Shown here: piece after piece, positions 1 to 6,250 of the stretch
Numbering within the stretch: the first letter of the stretch is position 1
How the letters are laid out: each line of letters opens with the position of its first letter
Source: DATAYA01 sp036272815
GTDB taxonomy: Bacteria; Pseudomonadota; Alphaproteobacteria; Acetobacterales; Acetobacteraceae
Direction of reading: 5' to 3'
Length of the DNA: 13,300 nucleotides
Assembly: GCA_036272815.1 (NCBI GenBank)
Contig: DATAYA010000375.1
Location: forward strand, 1 to 13,300
Notes under the pieces: model-generated
Database searches by the model: none
The model's input: the letters and a program-made list of their open reading frames with translations, nothing else
What the model was told of the DNA's origin: nothing
Program-made: the position numbers and the translations under genes

Positions 1-623
1 CCGGAACCGGAGCCGAGCGTGATCGCGGCATCGACATAGGGCAGATGGCGCACCTCCACCGTCGCGCCCTCCACGAGCCGCGCATAGACCGGCACGAGGA
101 TGACGGCAATGGCGATCACGCCGTTGACAAGTCCGGGGCCCAGAATCGCCGAGACAGCAAGTGCGAGCAGAATGCCGGGAAACGCCAGCAGCAGATCGAC
201 GAGGCGCATGATGACGAAGCCGAGCGCGCCGCCGAAATACCCGCCGATCAGCCCGATCAGGCTGCCGACCACGCCGCCCAGGACGACCACGGAAAGGCTG
301 GCTAGGACGGTCGTGCGGCCGCCAAAGAGCACACGGGCGAACAGGTCCCGCCCGAACTCGTCCGTCCCCATCAGATGCGCCGCCGAGGGCTGCGCGAAGG
401 TCGCCATCGGGTCCTGCGTGTCAGGATTGAACGAGGTCACCAGCGGCAGCGCGAACAGCAGGACCGCCAGCAATCCACAGATGACGACGCCCGTCATCAG
501 GCTGCGGTGTCGCCACGCACGGCGGAAGAAGTCGTGCGAGGCGGCCGCATTCACGACATCGTCAAGTGCCGCGTCCTCGGCCATCGTCGCGGCCGCGTCG
601 GAGAGTTCGGTGCCTCCCTGCAT
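1..623 (-). CDS. ABC transporter permease, DppC/OppC type (partial, C-terminus beyond left edge)
   Basis: This is an inner-membrane permease subunit of a peptide/nickel-type (PepT family) ABC importer. I translated it by hand from ATG at 623; about 207 residues lie in the window. Residues 1-40 are a hydrophilic cytoplasmic lead, followed by a first membrane segment at about 43-62. The family hallmark HLMGTDEFGRDLFARVLFGG lies at 83-102. More membrane helices follow at about 104-128 and 133-160. The start of the EAA coupling loop (YVDAAITLG) is cut by the window edge. It begins 12 bases after the stop of the dppB-like gene, with a purine-rich AGGGGCG stretch upstream, so the two are one operon. 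DppC-type proteins are usually 280-310 residues, so roughly 90 are missing. The substrate cannot be told from the permease; dipeptide, oligopeptide, nickel or glutathione are all possible. Confidence 0.9.
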   Translation of the reverse strand, partial: MQGGTELSDAAATMAEDAALDDVVNAAASHDFFRRAWRHRSLMTGVVICGLLAVLLFALPLVTSFNPDTQDPMATFAQPSAAHLMGTDEFGRDLFARVLFGGRTTVLASLSVVVLGGVVGSLIGLIGGYFGGALGFVIMRLVDLLLAFPGILLALAVSAILGPGLVNGVIAIAVILVPVYARLVEGATVEVRHLPYVDAAITLGSGS

Positions 624-635
624 GGTCCGGCGCCC

Positions 636-1559
636 CTATCGATGCCCGATGCGCGGGTCGAGCACCGGGTAGAGCATATCGACCGCGAAATTCGTCAGTG
701 CGTAGATCACCGCGATGATTAGCACCACCGCCTGCACGGTGAGATAGTCCTTCGACAGGATCGCCTGCACGAGCAGCCGGCCGATGCCGGGGCGGGAGAA
801 CACGGTCTCCACGATCACCGTGCCGGAGAGCAACTGTCCCACCTGCAGCCCGACCACGGTCGCCACCGGCAGCAACGCATTGCGCAGGACGTGGCGAAGA
901 AAGACCTGCCGCCGCGTGGTGCCCTTGGCGCGCGCGGTGATCACATGCTTCTGCAACTGCGCTTGGATGACGCTGGAACGGACGAAACGCGCGTTGAAGC
1001 CGGCACTGCCCAGCGCCAGCGTCACCGCGGGCAGCACCAGCCCGCGCAGCGTGGTGCCGCCGACGACATTGAACCAGGGTAATTTCACCGCGAAGAAGAG
1101 GATCAGCAGCAAGCCGAGCCAGAAGCTCGGCATCGACATGCAGGTGAGTGCGAAGCCCATCGCGGCGGTGTCGATGGCGCTGTTGCGGCGCAGCGCCGCG
1201 ACGACGCCCACAATCGTGCCGATGACAAGCGAGAGCGCGAGGCCGGCGATGGTGAGCTGGATCGTTGCCGGGAAATTTGCGGCGAGCAGCGAACTCACCG
1301 ATTGCTGGTTGCCGAAGGAGTAGCCGAAATTGCCGTGCAGCACGTTGCCGATCCAGCGCAGATATTGCACCTCGATCGGCAGATCGAGACCGAGCTGGTG
1401 GTGCAGCCGCGCCACCAGCGCCGGATCGCCCGCATTGGTGCCCAGCAGCGCGATGGCGGGATCACCGGGGATGAGGCGGATTATCAGGAAGACGACGATG
1501 CTGATGCCGAAACAGAGCGCGACGATCGCGATCAACCGACGGAGGACGTAGCTGCTCAC
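636..1559 (-). CDS. ABC transporter permease, DppB/OppB type
   Basis: This is the first permease of a peptide/nickel-type ABC importer, 307 residues, the normal length for the family. It starts at GTG (1559) with the classic N-terminus MSSYVLRRLIAIV. The first membrane helix is at about 9-30 and ends in the conserved IPGDPA. The remaining helices are at about 100-122, 135-158, 172-188, 232-252 and 277-296. The EAA loop that contacts the ATPase is at 205-229 (HVITARAKG and LRHVLRNAL). The C-terminus YPVLDPRI is typical of the family. No strong ribosome binding site precedes the GTG. It leads into the dppC-like gene 12 bases downstream. Usually a binding-protein gene sits just upstream; here the upstream neighbour is an unrelated glutathione S-transferase. 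The binding protein and ATPases must therefore lie left of the window or elsewhere. Confidence 0.93.
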   Translation of the reverse strand: MSSYVLRRLIAIVALCFGISIVVFLIIRLIPGDPAIALLGTNAGDPALVARLHHQLGLDLPIEVQYLRWIGNVLHGNFGYSFGNQQSVSSLLAANFPATIQLTIAGLALSLVIGTIVGVVAALRRNSAIDTAAMGFALTCMSMPSFWLGLLLILFFAVKLPWFNVVGGTTLRGLVLPAVTLALGSAGFNARFVRSSVIQAQLQKHVITARAKGTTRRQVFLRHVLRNALLPVATVVGLQVGQLLSGTVIVETVFSRPGIGRLLVQAILSKDYLTVQAVVLIIAVIYALTNFAVDMLYPVLDPRIGHR

Positions 1560-1651
1560 AATGCCTGGCCGCTCGAGAAATCGCCAGTCGCAACCATTGA
1601 TCGATCCGAGTCCTCAGGCCTCGCCGCGCTCCTCCGCGGACATCGCCCGAC

Positions 1652-1678
1652 CTTATGCCACCTCGGCACGGGTGCCAA
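1652..1678 (-). promoter_or_regulatory. Candidate promoter for the dppB-like operon
   Basis: On the minus strand a TTGGCA box (1673-1678) matches five of six sigma70 -35 positions. It is followed after 15 bases by CATAAG (1652-1657), which matches four of six -10 positions. The spacer is shorter than the ideal 17. It contains most of a short palindrome, GGCAC-GG-GTGCC (1665-1676, plus strand). It lies in the 168-base gap between the glutathione S-transferase stop and the GTG start of the permease, about 90 bases upstream of that start. I see nothing else in this gap. This is pattern matching only. Confidence 0.2.
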
Positions 1679-1727
1679 TAGCGAGTGTGGGCGATCGGCT
1701 CGGCGATGCTGTTCCGCGTTCGTCGGG

Positions 1728-2399
1728 TCAGGTCTCGGCGCGGGGCGCCAGCTCGCGGTCCGCGGCGGCGACCTCGTCCGCGATCCGCCTGAACGCCGGC
1801 CGTGCGCCGACATGGCCATACCAGCGGGCCAGCGCCGGATGGTCGTCGAGCCCCGGACCGCGCAGCCGCAACGAGAAAAGCACCGTCATAAACAAGGCAA
1901 TATCGGCAACCGAGACATTGGCGCAGAAATGCGCCCTGTCTCCAAGCCGCCGCTCCAGCGTCCCGTAGTGATCGCGGATCGCAACTTCGGCACGGTGTCC
2001 AGCCGCCTCGCGTGCGCGTTGGCGCTCCGGGTTGGCGTCTGCCGGTTCAGTGCGGTACATCAGGTCGCGCACGGCTGGCAGCAGGATCTCGTCGGCGAAC
2101 AATTCGAGCAGACGGCAACGCGCCCTCTCCGCCGCACCGGAGGGATAAAGGGCCGATACGGGATAGGCCTCCTCAAGATATTCCAGGATCACCGTCGAAT
2201 CGAATAGCGTCAGGCCATCGTCGATCAGTACGGGAACCTGCCGCTTGGGATTGGCCGCCAGCACGAACGGGTGTTTCGGCGTGTAGCCCGCCGTCTGGTC
2301 AAACGGCACCATCACGCGTTCGAACGCCAACGCCTTCTCATGCAGAGCGATTTCGACCTTGCGGGAAAACAGGCTCAAGGGTCCCGCATAGAGTTGCAT
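1728..2399 (-). CDS. Glutathione S-transferase family protein
   Basis: This 223-residue cytoplasmic protein has the length and layout of soluble glutathione S-transferases, which conjugate glutathione to electrophiles or use it in isomerase or reductase reactions. The N-terminal thioredoxin-like domain spans about 1-80. It has the PLSLFSRKV segment (7-15), whose serines are candidates for the glutathione-activating residue. The glutathione-binding NPKRQVPVL segment is at 50-58 and the DSTVILEYLEE helix at 67-77. The all-helical C-terminal domain is at about 90-215, including NVSVADIALF. I chose the ATG at 2399 because a perfect GGAGGT lies 5 bases upstream and the protein then begins with the usual MQLYAG strand; the frame is open further upstream but lacks family similarity. 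It stands alone, 85 bases after pheA on the same strand. The substrate and subclass are unknown. Confidence 0.92.
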   Translation of the reverse strand: MQLYAGPLSLFSRKVEIALHEKALAFERVMVPFDQTAGYTPKHPFVLAANPKRQVPVLIDDGLTLFDSTVILEYLEEAYPVSALYPSGAAERARCRLLELFADEILLPAVRDLMYRTEPADANPERQRAREAAGHRAEVAIRDHYGTLERRLGDRAHFCANVSVADIALFMTVLFSLRLRGPGLDDHPALARWYGHVGARPAFRRIADEVAAADRELAPRAET

Positions 2400-2404
2400 G
2401 GAGC

Positions 2405-2410
2405 CACCTC
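2405..2410 (-). promoter_or_regulatory. Strong ribosome binding site of the glutathione S-transferase gene
   Basis: GGAGGT on the minus strand with 5 bases to the ATG at 2399. It decides the start against the longer open frame that runs back to 2567 into pheA. Confidence 0.8.
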
Positions 2411-2484
2411 CCAGACCCGCGGACCTCCAGACTAGCGGCCGCGAACCGTCGAGGACCGCGGCGCGTCGCTCCGCGAGCCGCCCC

Positions 2485-3348
2485 CTACTCCGCCGCCCCC
2501 TGCCCCATCCGGAACGCCGCCATCGCATACACCCCCAGAATCCGCACTTCGCGGGAGAAAAAGCCAAGCTCCTCCAGCGCCCGCCGCAATCCCGGCTGCT
2601 CCGGATGCCCCTCCACGTCGCACAGGAACTGCGTCGCGGTGAACTGCCCGCCCACCATGTAGCTTTCGAGCTTGGTCATGTTCACGCCGTTGGTCGCGAA
2701 GCCGCCCAGCGCCTTGTACAGCGCCCCTGGCACGTTCCGCACCCGGAACACGAAGGTCGTCATCAGCCGCGCCGCATCCGCCGCCTGGCGGCGCGCCGCT
2801 CGCGCCGCGATGTAGAACCGCGTCGTGTTGTGCGCCGCGTCCTCGACATTGGTGCGCAGCACGGCAAGCCCGTACAGCTCCGCCGCCAGTGCCGACGCGA
2901 CCGCCGCGTCCTCCACGCGGCCCCAGCCGGCCACGAGCTGCGCCGATCCCGCCGTGTCCGCTTCCACCACCGCTTCCACGCCCAGTTGGCGCAGCAGTCT
3001 CCGCACCTGCCCGAGTGCGACCGCGTGCGAGTGGACGCGCCTTATGCCCTCGACCTTGGCCCCGTGCGGCGCCATCAGGCAGTGCTCGACGCGCTGGAAA
3101 TGCTCGCCCACGATGTGCAGGCCGCTCTCGGGGAGCAGCGCGTGGATGTCGGGCACGCGGCCGGCGAGGCTGTTCTCGCACGGCAGCATCGCGAGGTCCG
3201 CGGCCCCCGAGCGGACTGCCTCGATCGTCTGCTCGAAGGTATCGCAGGGCAGCGTCGGGCGGCCGGGGCACGCGGTGCGGCAGGCGAGGTCGGAATAGGC
3301 GCCGGGCCGGCCCTGGAAGGCGATCGCGCCCATCATTCTGTCGTTCAT
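2485..3348 (-). CDS. pheA: Prephenate dehydratase with ACT domain
   Basis: This enzyme converts prephenate to phenylpyruvate, water and carbon dioxide, the committed step of phenylalanine synthesis. It has 287 residues, typical of the monofunctional enzyme without a chorismate mutase domain. The catalytic domain spans about 7-185: IAFQGRPGAYSD (9-20), LPCENSLAGRV (55-65), and the catalytic-site NTTRF motif at 174-178. The regulatory ACT domain is at about 196-275. It contains VPGAL (206-210, the GAL part of the phenylalanine site) and NMTKLESYMVGG (223-234), the alphaproteobacterial form of the ESRP motif, so feedback inhibition by phenylalanine is expected. The start ATG at 3348 overlaps the kdsB stop as ATGA, giving translational coupling. 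A second ATG four codons in (MMGAIAF) is possible. A longer open frame upstream is only kdsB read in another frame. Confidence 0.96.
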   Translation of the reverse strand: MNDRMMGAIAFQGRPGAYSDLACRTACPGRPTLPCDTFEQTIEAVRSGAADLAMLPCENSLAGRVPDIHALLPESGLHIVGEHFQRVEHCLMAPHGAKVEGIRRVHSHAVALGQVRRLLRQLGVEAVVEADTAGSAQLVAGWGRVEDAAVASALAAELYGLAVLRTNVEDAAHNTTRFYIAARAARRQAADAARLMTTFVFRVRNVPGALYKALGGFATNGVNMTKLESYMVGGQFTATQFLCDVEGHPEQPGLRRALEELGFFSREVRILGVYAMAAFRMGQGAAE

Positions 3349-4076
3349 GCCGCCAATATAGCCCGCGCGCGCTCCAGGTCCTGCGGCGTGTCGACGCCGA
3401 ACGCGCCGCGATCGACACGCGCGCAGGCAATGCGCATCCCGGCCTCCAATGCGCGCAACTGCTCCAGCCTCTCGCGCCGTTCGAGCGGCGACTCGGGCAA
3501 CGCCACGAACCGCGCCAGGGCGGCGCGGCGATAGGCGTAGACGCCGATATGGTGCCAGCGCGGCCCGTCCCCGTAAGGGATCGGCGCGCGCGAGAAATAG
3601 AGTGCCGCCGACACCGCGCGGCCGCGCTCGAAGGCACAGGCGGCCTTCACCACCGACGGCAGCGCCCATTCCTCCGGGTCTGTGATCGGCGCCACCAGGG
3701 TCGCGATGTCCACCGCCGGGTCCGCGAGCGGGGCCAGCACGGCGCGGAGCTGCGCCGGCGGAATGGTGGGAAAGTCGCCTTGCAAATTGACCACGACGTC
3801 ATGGCGCCCTTCGGGGTCGAGTTCCGACAGGGCCGCATGGACGCGGTCGGAGCCCGACGGCAGTGAGGGGTCGGTGAGCACGGCGATCTCGCCGGCGCCG
3901 CGCACGGCTTCGGCCACCTCAGCCTCCGCGCAGGCCACGGCGATCGGACCCACCGCCGCCTCCCGCGCGCGGTCGAGCACATGGACGATCATCGGCCGGC
4001 CGCCAATATCGGCCAGCGGCTTGCCCGGCAGCCGGGTCGAGGCCATGCGCGTGGGGATGACGACGATCGGCGTCAT
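3345..4076 (-). CDS. kdsB: 3-deoxy-manno-octulosonate cytidylyltransferase (CMP-KDO synthetase)
   Basis: It activates KDO with CTP to CMP-KDO for the inner core of lipopolysaccharide, in the cytoplasm. It has 243 residues, the normal length. Family motifs appear in order: the nucleotide-binding IPTRMASTRLPGKPL (7-21), PSGSDRV (73-79), NLQGDFP (97-103, usually NVQGDEP) with the metal-binding aspartate D101, YFSRAPIPY (160-168), HHIGVYAYR (175-183), and the C-terminal GVDTPQDLE (227-235). The start matches the family (MTPIVVIPTR), although I see no good ribosome binding site in front of it. It shares a 4-base ATGA overlap with pheA downstream and is divergent from the cytochrome c gene. Linking KDO activation to phenylalanine synthesis has no obvious metabolic logic; the pairing is probably ancestral gene order. 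Confidence 0.96.
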   Translation of the reverse strand: MTPIVVIPTRMASTRLPGKPLADIGGRPMIVHVLDRAREAAVGPIAVACAEAEVAEAVRGAGEIAVLTDPSLPSGSDRVHAALSELDPEGRHDVVVNLQGDFPTIPPAQLRAVLAPLADPAVDIATLVAPITDPEEWALPSVVKAACAFERGRAVSAALYFSRAPIPYGDGPRWHHIGVYAYRRAALARFVALPESPLERRERLEQLRALEAGMRIACARVDRGAFGVDTPQDLERARAILAA

Positions 4077-4093
4077 CGGCCGGATTGCGCGGG

Positions 4094-4122
4094 TTGCTGG
4101 AGCAAAACCGTTCCCATATGGT
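4094..4122 (+). promoter_or_regulatory. Candidate promoter for the cytochrome c gene
   Basis: TTGCTG (4094-4099) and TATGGT (4117-4122) lie 17 bases apart in the divergent gap between kdsB and the cytochrome c gene. Each box matches only part of the sigma70 consensus (three and four of six). If it is real, transcription would start near 4130, giving a leader of about 65 bases before the ATG at 4196. I could not identify a convincing counterpart for kdsB on the other strand. Confidence 0.3.
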
Positions 4123-4132
4123 GCGCCGCACC
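4120..4132. repeat. Perfect 6-base palindrome in the divergent kdsB/cytochrome c gap
   Basis: GGTGCG-C-CGCACC: two perfect 6-base arms around one central base. It overlaps the end of the candidate -10 box of the cytochrome promoter and sits between two divergent genes, so it could be an operator half-site pair or a small hairpin at the start of the transcript. No regulator is encoded nearby. With this GC content a chance palindrome is possible. Confidence 0.4.
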
Positions 4133-4195
4133 TTAAGAAGCCGTCCGGCCGCGCGCAACGCCGGTCACGACGCCACGCCGGAGCCGCACGACGCG

Positions 4196-5374
4196 ATGAA
4201 CGACCTCGAAGTCAACAAGGTGGTGGCCGCGATCCTGTCGGCCGGCGTGCTGTGGATGGGTGCGACGCTCATCAGCGACGCCCTGGTCAGCCCGACGCTG
4301 CTGAAGAAGACCGCGATCGCCATCGCGGTTCCGCAGGCGGGCGGCAAGCCGCCGCCGGAGCTGTCGCTCGCGGCGTTGCTGCAGACCGCGAGCGCCAAGC
4401 GGGGCGAGGCGGACACGCAGCGCGTCGGCTGCACGGCGTGCCACGACTTCTCCAAGGGCGGCCACGCGATCGTGGGGCCGCCGCTCTATGGCGTGGTCGG
4501 CCGGCCGGTCGCCTCGCTGCCGGGCTTCGACTACTCGGCGGCGCTGAAGGCGCATCACGGGCCGTGGACCTATGCCGAGCTGAACAAGTGGATCACCAAG
4601 CCCGCCGAGTACGCGCCGGGCACCAAGATGACCTTCGCCGGTCTCGACGACGCGAAGGAGCGGGCCGACATCATCATGTATCTGCGCAGCCTGTCGCCCA
4701 AGCCGGAACCGCTGCCGCCGGCGCCGAAGGTCGCCGCCGCCGCGCCCAAGGGCCCGAACCTCGCCAGCATGCCGCCGGCGCAGCAGGTCGCGTATCTGAT
4801 GCAGGGTACGAATCCCGCCGAAGGCCACGCGATCATGGAACGGGTCGGCTGTACGGCCTGCCACAGCGTCGTCAAGGGCGGCCCGGCGATCGTGGGTCCG
4901 TCGCTCTGGGGCGTGGTCGGCAGGCCGGTCGCCTCGCAGCCCGGCTTCGCCTATTCCGACGCGCTGAAGAAGCATCACGGCCCCTGGACCTACGCCGAGA
5001 TCTTCCAGTGGATCAAGGACCCGGCGGCCTATGCGCCCGGTACCAAGATGACCTTCGCGGGCCTGGCCGACCCGAAGCAGCGGGCCGAGGTGATCTCCTA
5101 CCTGCGCACGCTGTCCGACAAGCCGGAGCCGATGCCGGCGCCACCGGGCGGCGCTGCGGCCACCTCGCGCGCGCCGAGCAAGAAGACGGAGGCGGTCGCG
5201 CCCGCGGCGCCCAACCTCTCGGCAACGTCGCCCGCGCCAAATACCCCCGCTCCATCGGCCGGCACGGCGGCTGCCCCCGCTGCAACGGCCGGTGCGGCGG
5301 CTGCGGCAAGCACGTCCCCGGCGCCCAAATCCCCGGCCCCCGGGGCCGCCACCCCGCCGCCGTCTTCTCCCTGA
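4196..5374 (+). CDS. Membrane-anchored di-haem cytochrome c with duplicated domain and Ala/Pro-rich tail
   Basis: This is a 392-residue periplasmic electron-transfer protein. Residues 8-33 form one hydrophobic segment that looks like an uncleaved signal anchor, as in CycM/cytochrome c552-like proteins. Two class I cytochrome c domains follow at about 70-172 and 210-312. Haem sites are CTACH at 79-83 and at 219-223, with axial methionine candidates M145 and M285 in YAPGTKMTFAGL, present in both. The spacing is exactly 140 residues, and about three quarters of the 99 aligned positions are identical, so this is an internal duplication. The tail (about 313-392) is almost entirely Ala, Pro, Ser, Thr and Gly and probably disordered. 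I chose ATG 4196 (MNDLEVNK) because it puts the anchor at the N-terminus; an in-frame ATG at 4118 would add a charged lead. The redox partners are unknown. The gene lies directly upstream of the hisN-like frame. Confidence 0.9.
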   Translation: MNDLEVNKVVAAILSAGVLWMGATLISDALVSPTLLKKTAIAIAVPQAGGKPPPELSLAALLQTASAKRGEADTQRVGCTACHDFSKGGHAIVGPPLYGVVGRPVASLPGFDYSAALKAHHGPWTYAELNKWITKPAEYAPGTKMTFAGLDDAKERADIIMYLRSLSPKPEPLPPAPKVAAAAPKGPNLASMPPAQQVAYLMQGTNPAEGHAIMERVGCTACHSVVKGGPAIVGPSLWGVVGRPVASQPGFAYSDALKKHHGPWTYAEIFQWIKDPAAYAPGTKMTFAGLADPKQRAEVISYLRTLSDKPEPMPAPPGGAAATSRAPSKKTEAVAPAAPNLSATSPAPNTPAPSAGTAAAPAATAGAAAAASTSPAPKSPAPGAATPPPSSP

Positions 5375-5409
5375 GGCCGGATCGTCAAAACCGTGACGGA
5401 CACGGCCCT

Positions 5410-6198
5410 CTGACCGACGCGGACCGCGCGGCGCTGGTCGCGGCGGCGGAGGCGGCGGCGGACGCCGCCGGCGCCTCCATCCGCCCGCATTTCCGCACCG
5501 GCCTGGCCGCCGACCTGAAGGACGACCAGAGCCCGGTGACCATCGCCGACCGCACCGCCGAGCAGGCCATGCGCGCGGTGCTGCGCGGCCGCTTCCCCAA
5601 GCACGGCATCATCGGCGAGGAGCTGGCGGCGGAGAACCCGGGCGCACGGTTGCGCTGGGTACTCGATCCGATCGACGGCACCCGCGCCTTCATCACCGGC
5701 CGCCCGATGTTCGGCACACTGATCGCACTGCTGGACGGCGCGCGTCCCGTGCTCGGGGTGATCGACCAGCCGATCACGGCCGAACGCTGGATCGGCGTCG
5801 CCGGCGCGCGCACGATTTTCCGCGGCCCGTTCGGCGGCTCGGCCGGTGCGCGCCCCTGTGGCACGCTCGACCGCGCCGAGCTCTCGGCAACCGCGCCTGA
5901 CATGTTCTCCGAGGCCGATGCGCGGCGTTGGCGCGGGCTCGCGGGCGCGGTGCGGCGCGTATCCTGGGGCGGCGATTGCTATGCCTACGGGCTGCTGGCG
6001 CTCGGCCAGATCGACGTGATCGCCGAGGCCTCGCTCAAGTTATGGGACTGGGCGGCGCTGCTGCCGGTGATCCAGGGCGCGGGCGGGTGCGTCACCGACT
6101 GGGAAGGCCGCGCGCTTCGGCGGGACGGCGACGGGCGCGTGCTCGCGCTCGGCGATCCGGCGCTGCTGATGGCCGCGGTTTCATCGCTCGCAGCTTGA
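5410..6198 (+). CDS. hisN: Inositol monophosphatase-family histidinol-phosphatase (HisN type), start abnormal
   Basis: It probably hydrolyses histidinol phosphate to histidinol in histidine synthesis; another IMPase-family substrate cannot be excluded. The family motifs are complete. Counting from CTG 5410 as residue 1, they are IIGEE (67-71), the metal-binding DPIDGT (86-91), and WDWAALLPV (212-220) with the last metal-binding aspartate. The recognisable domain starts at LTDADRAALV, and its length (262) suits the family. Oddity: between 5374 and the GTG at 5536 (residue 43) this frame has no ATG, GTG or TTG. GTG at 5393 opens a different frame, reads MTDTAL and meets TGA at 5411-5413. Joining MTDTAL to the main frame by one base restores a normal N-terminus. 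So the start is a rare CTG, a late GTG that loses the first helices, or a one-base deletion (real or sequencing error). The function is inferred from the family. Confidence 0.82.
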   Translation: MTDADRAALVAAAEAAADAAGASIRPHFRTGLAADLKDDQSPVTIADRTAEQAMRAVLRGRFPKHGIIGEELAAENPGARLRWVLDPIDGTRAFITGRPMFGTLIALLDGARPVLGVIDQPITAERWIGVAGARTIFRGPFGGSAGARPCGTLDRAELSATAPDMFSEADARRWRGLAGAVRRVSWGGDCYAYGLLALGQIDVIAEASLKLWDWAALLPVIQGAGGCVTDWEGRALRRDGDGRVLALGDPALLMAAVSSLAA

Positions 6199-6237
6199 CC
6201 AGCGCCCTGCCTGCCCCTCCTACTTCGCGCGGGGACC

Positions 6238-6241
6238 GGAG
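6238..6241 (+). promoter_or_regulatory. Ribosome binding site of yejA
   Basis: GGAG 9 bases before the ATG at 6251 supports that start. The 52-base gap after the hisN stop shows no clear promoter or terminator. Confidence 0.5.
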
Positions 6242-6250
6242 AACCAGCAA

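Noticed and set aside
1556..1819. 87-codon minus-strand frame between the glutathione S-transferase and the dppB-like gene
   Set aside because: Basic, low-complexity translation, half inside the glutathione S-transferase gene in another frame, with no ribosome binding site or family features.
2432..3637. 401-codon minus-strand frame overlapping pheA
   Set aside because: Out-of-frame reading of pheA and kdsB; Arg/Gly/Ala-rich with no family features.
4133..4978. Minus-strand frame with internal repeats opposite the cytochrome gene
   Set aside because: The repeat only mirrors the duplicated cytochrome domains on the other strand.
5335..5347. GGCCCC-C-GGGGCC palindrome near the end of the cytochrome gene
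   Set aside because: It lies inside the Ala/Pro-rich coding tail with no T-run. Such short GC palindromes are expected from Pro, Gly and Ala codons.
3682..6198. 838-codon plus-strand frame ending in the HisN domain
   Set aside because: Only the last 262 codons encode a protein family. The upstream part is kdsB read antisense and the cytochrome read out of frame, so it is not a real fusion protein.
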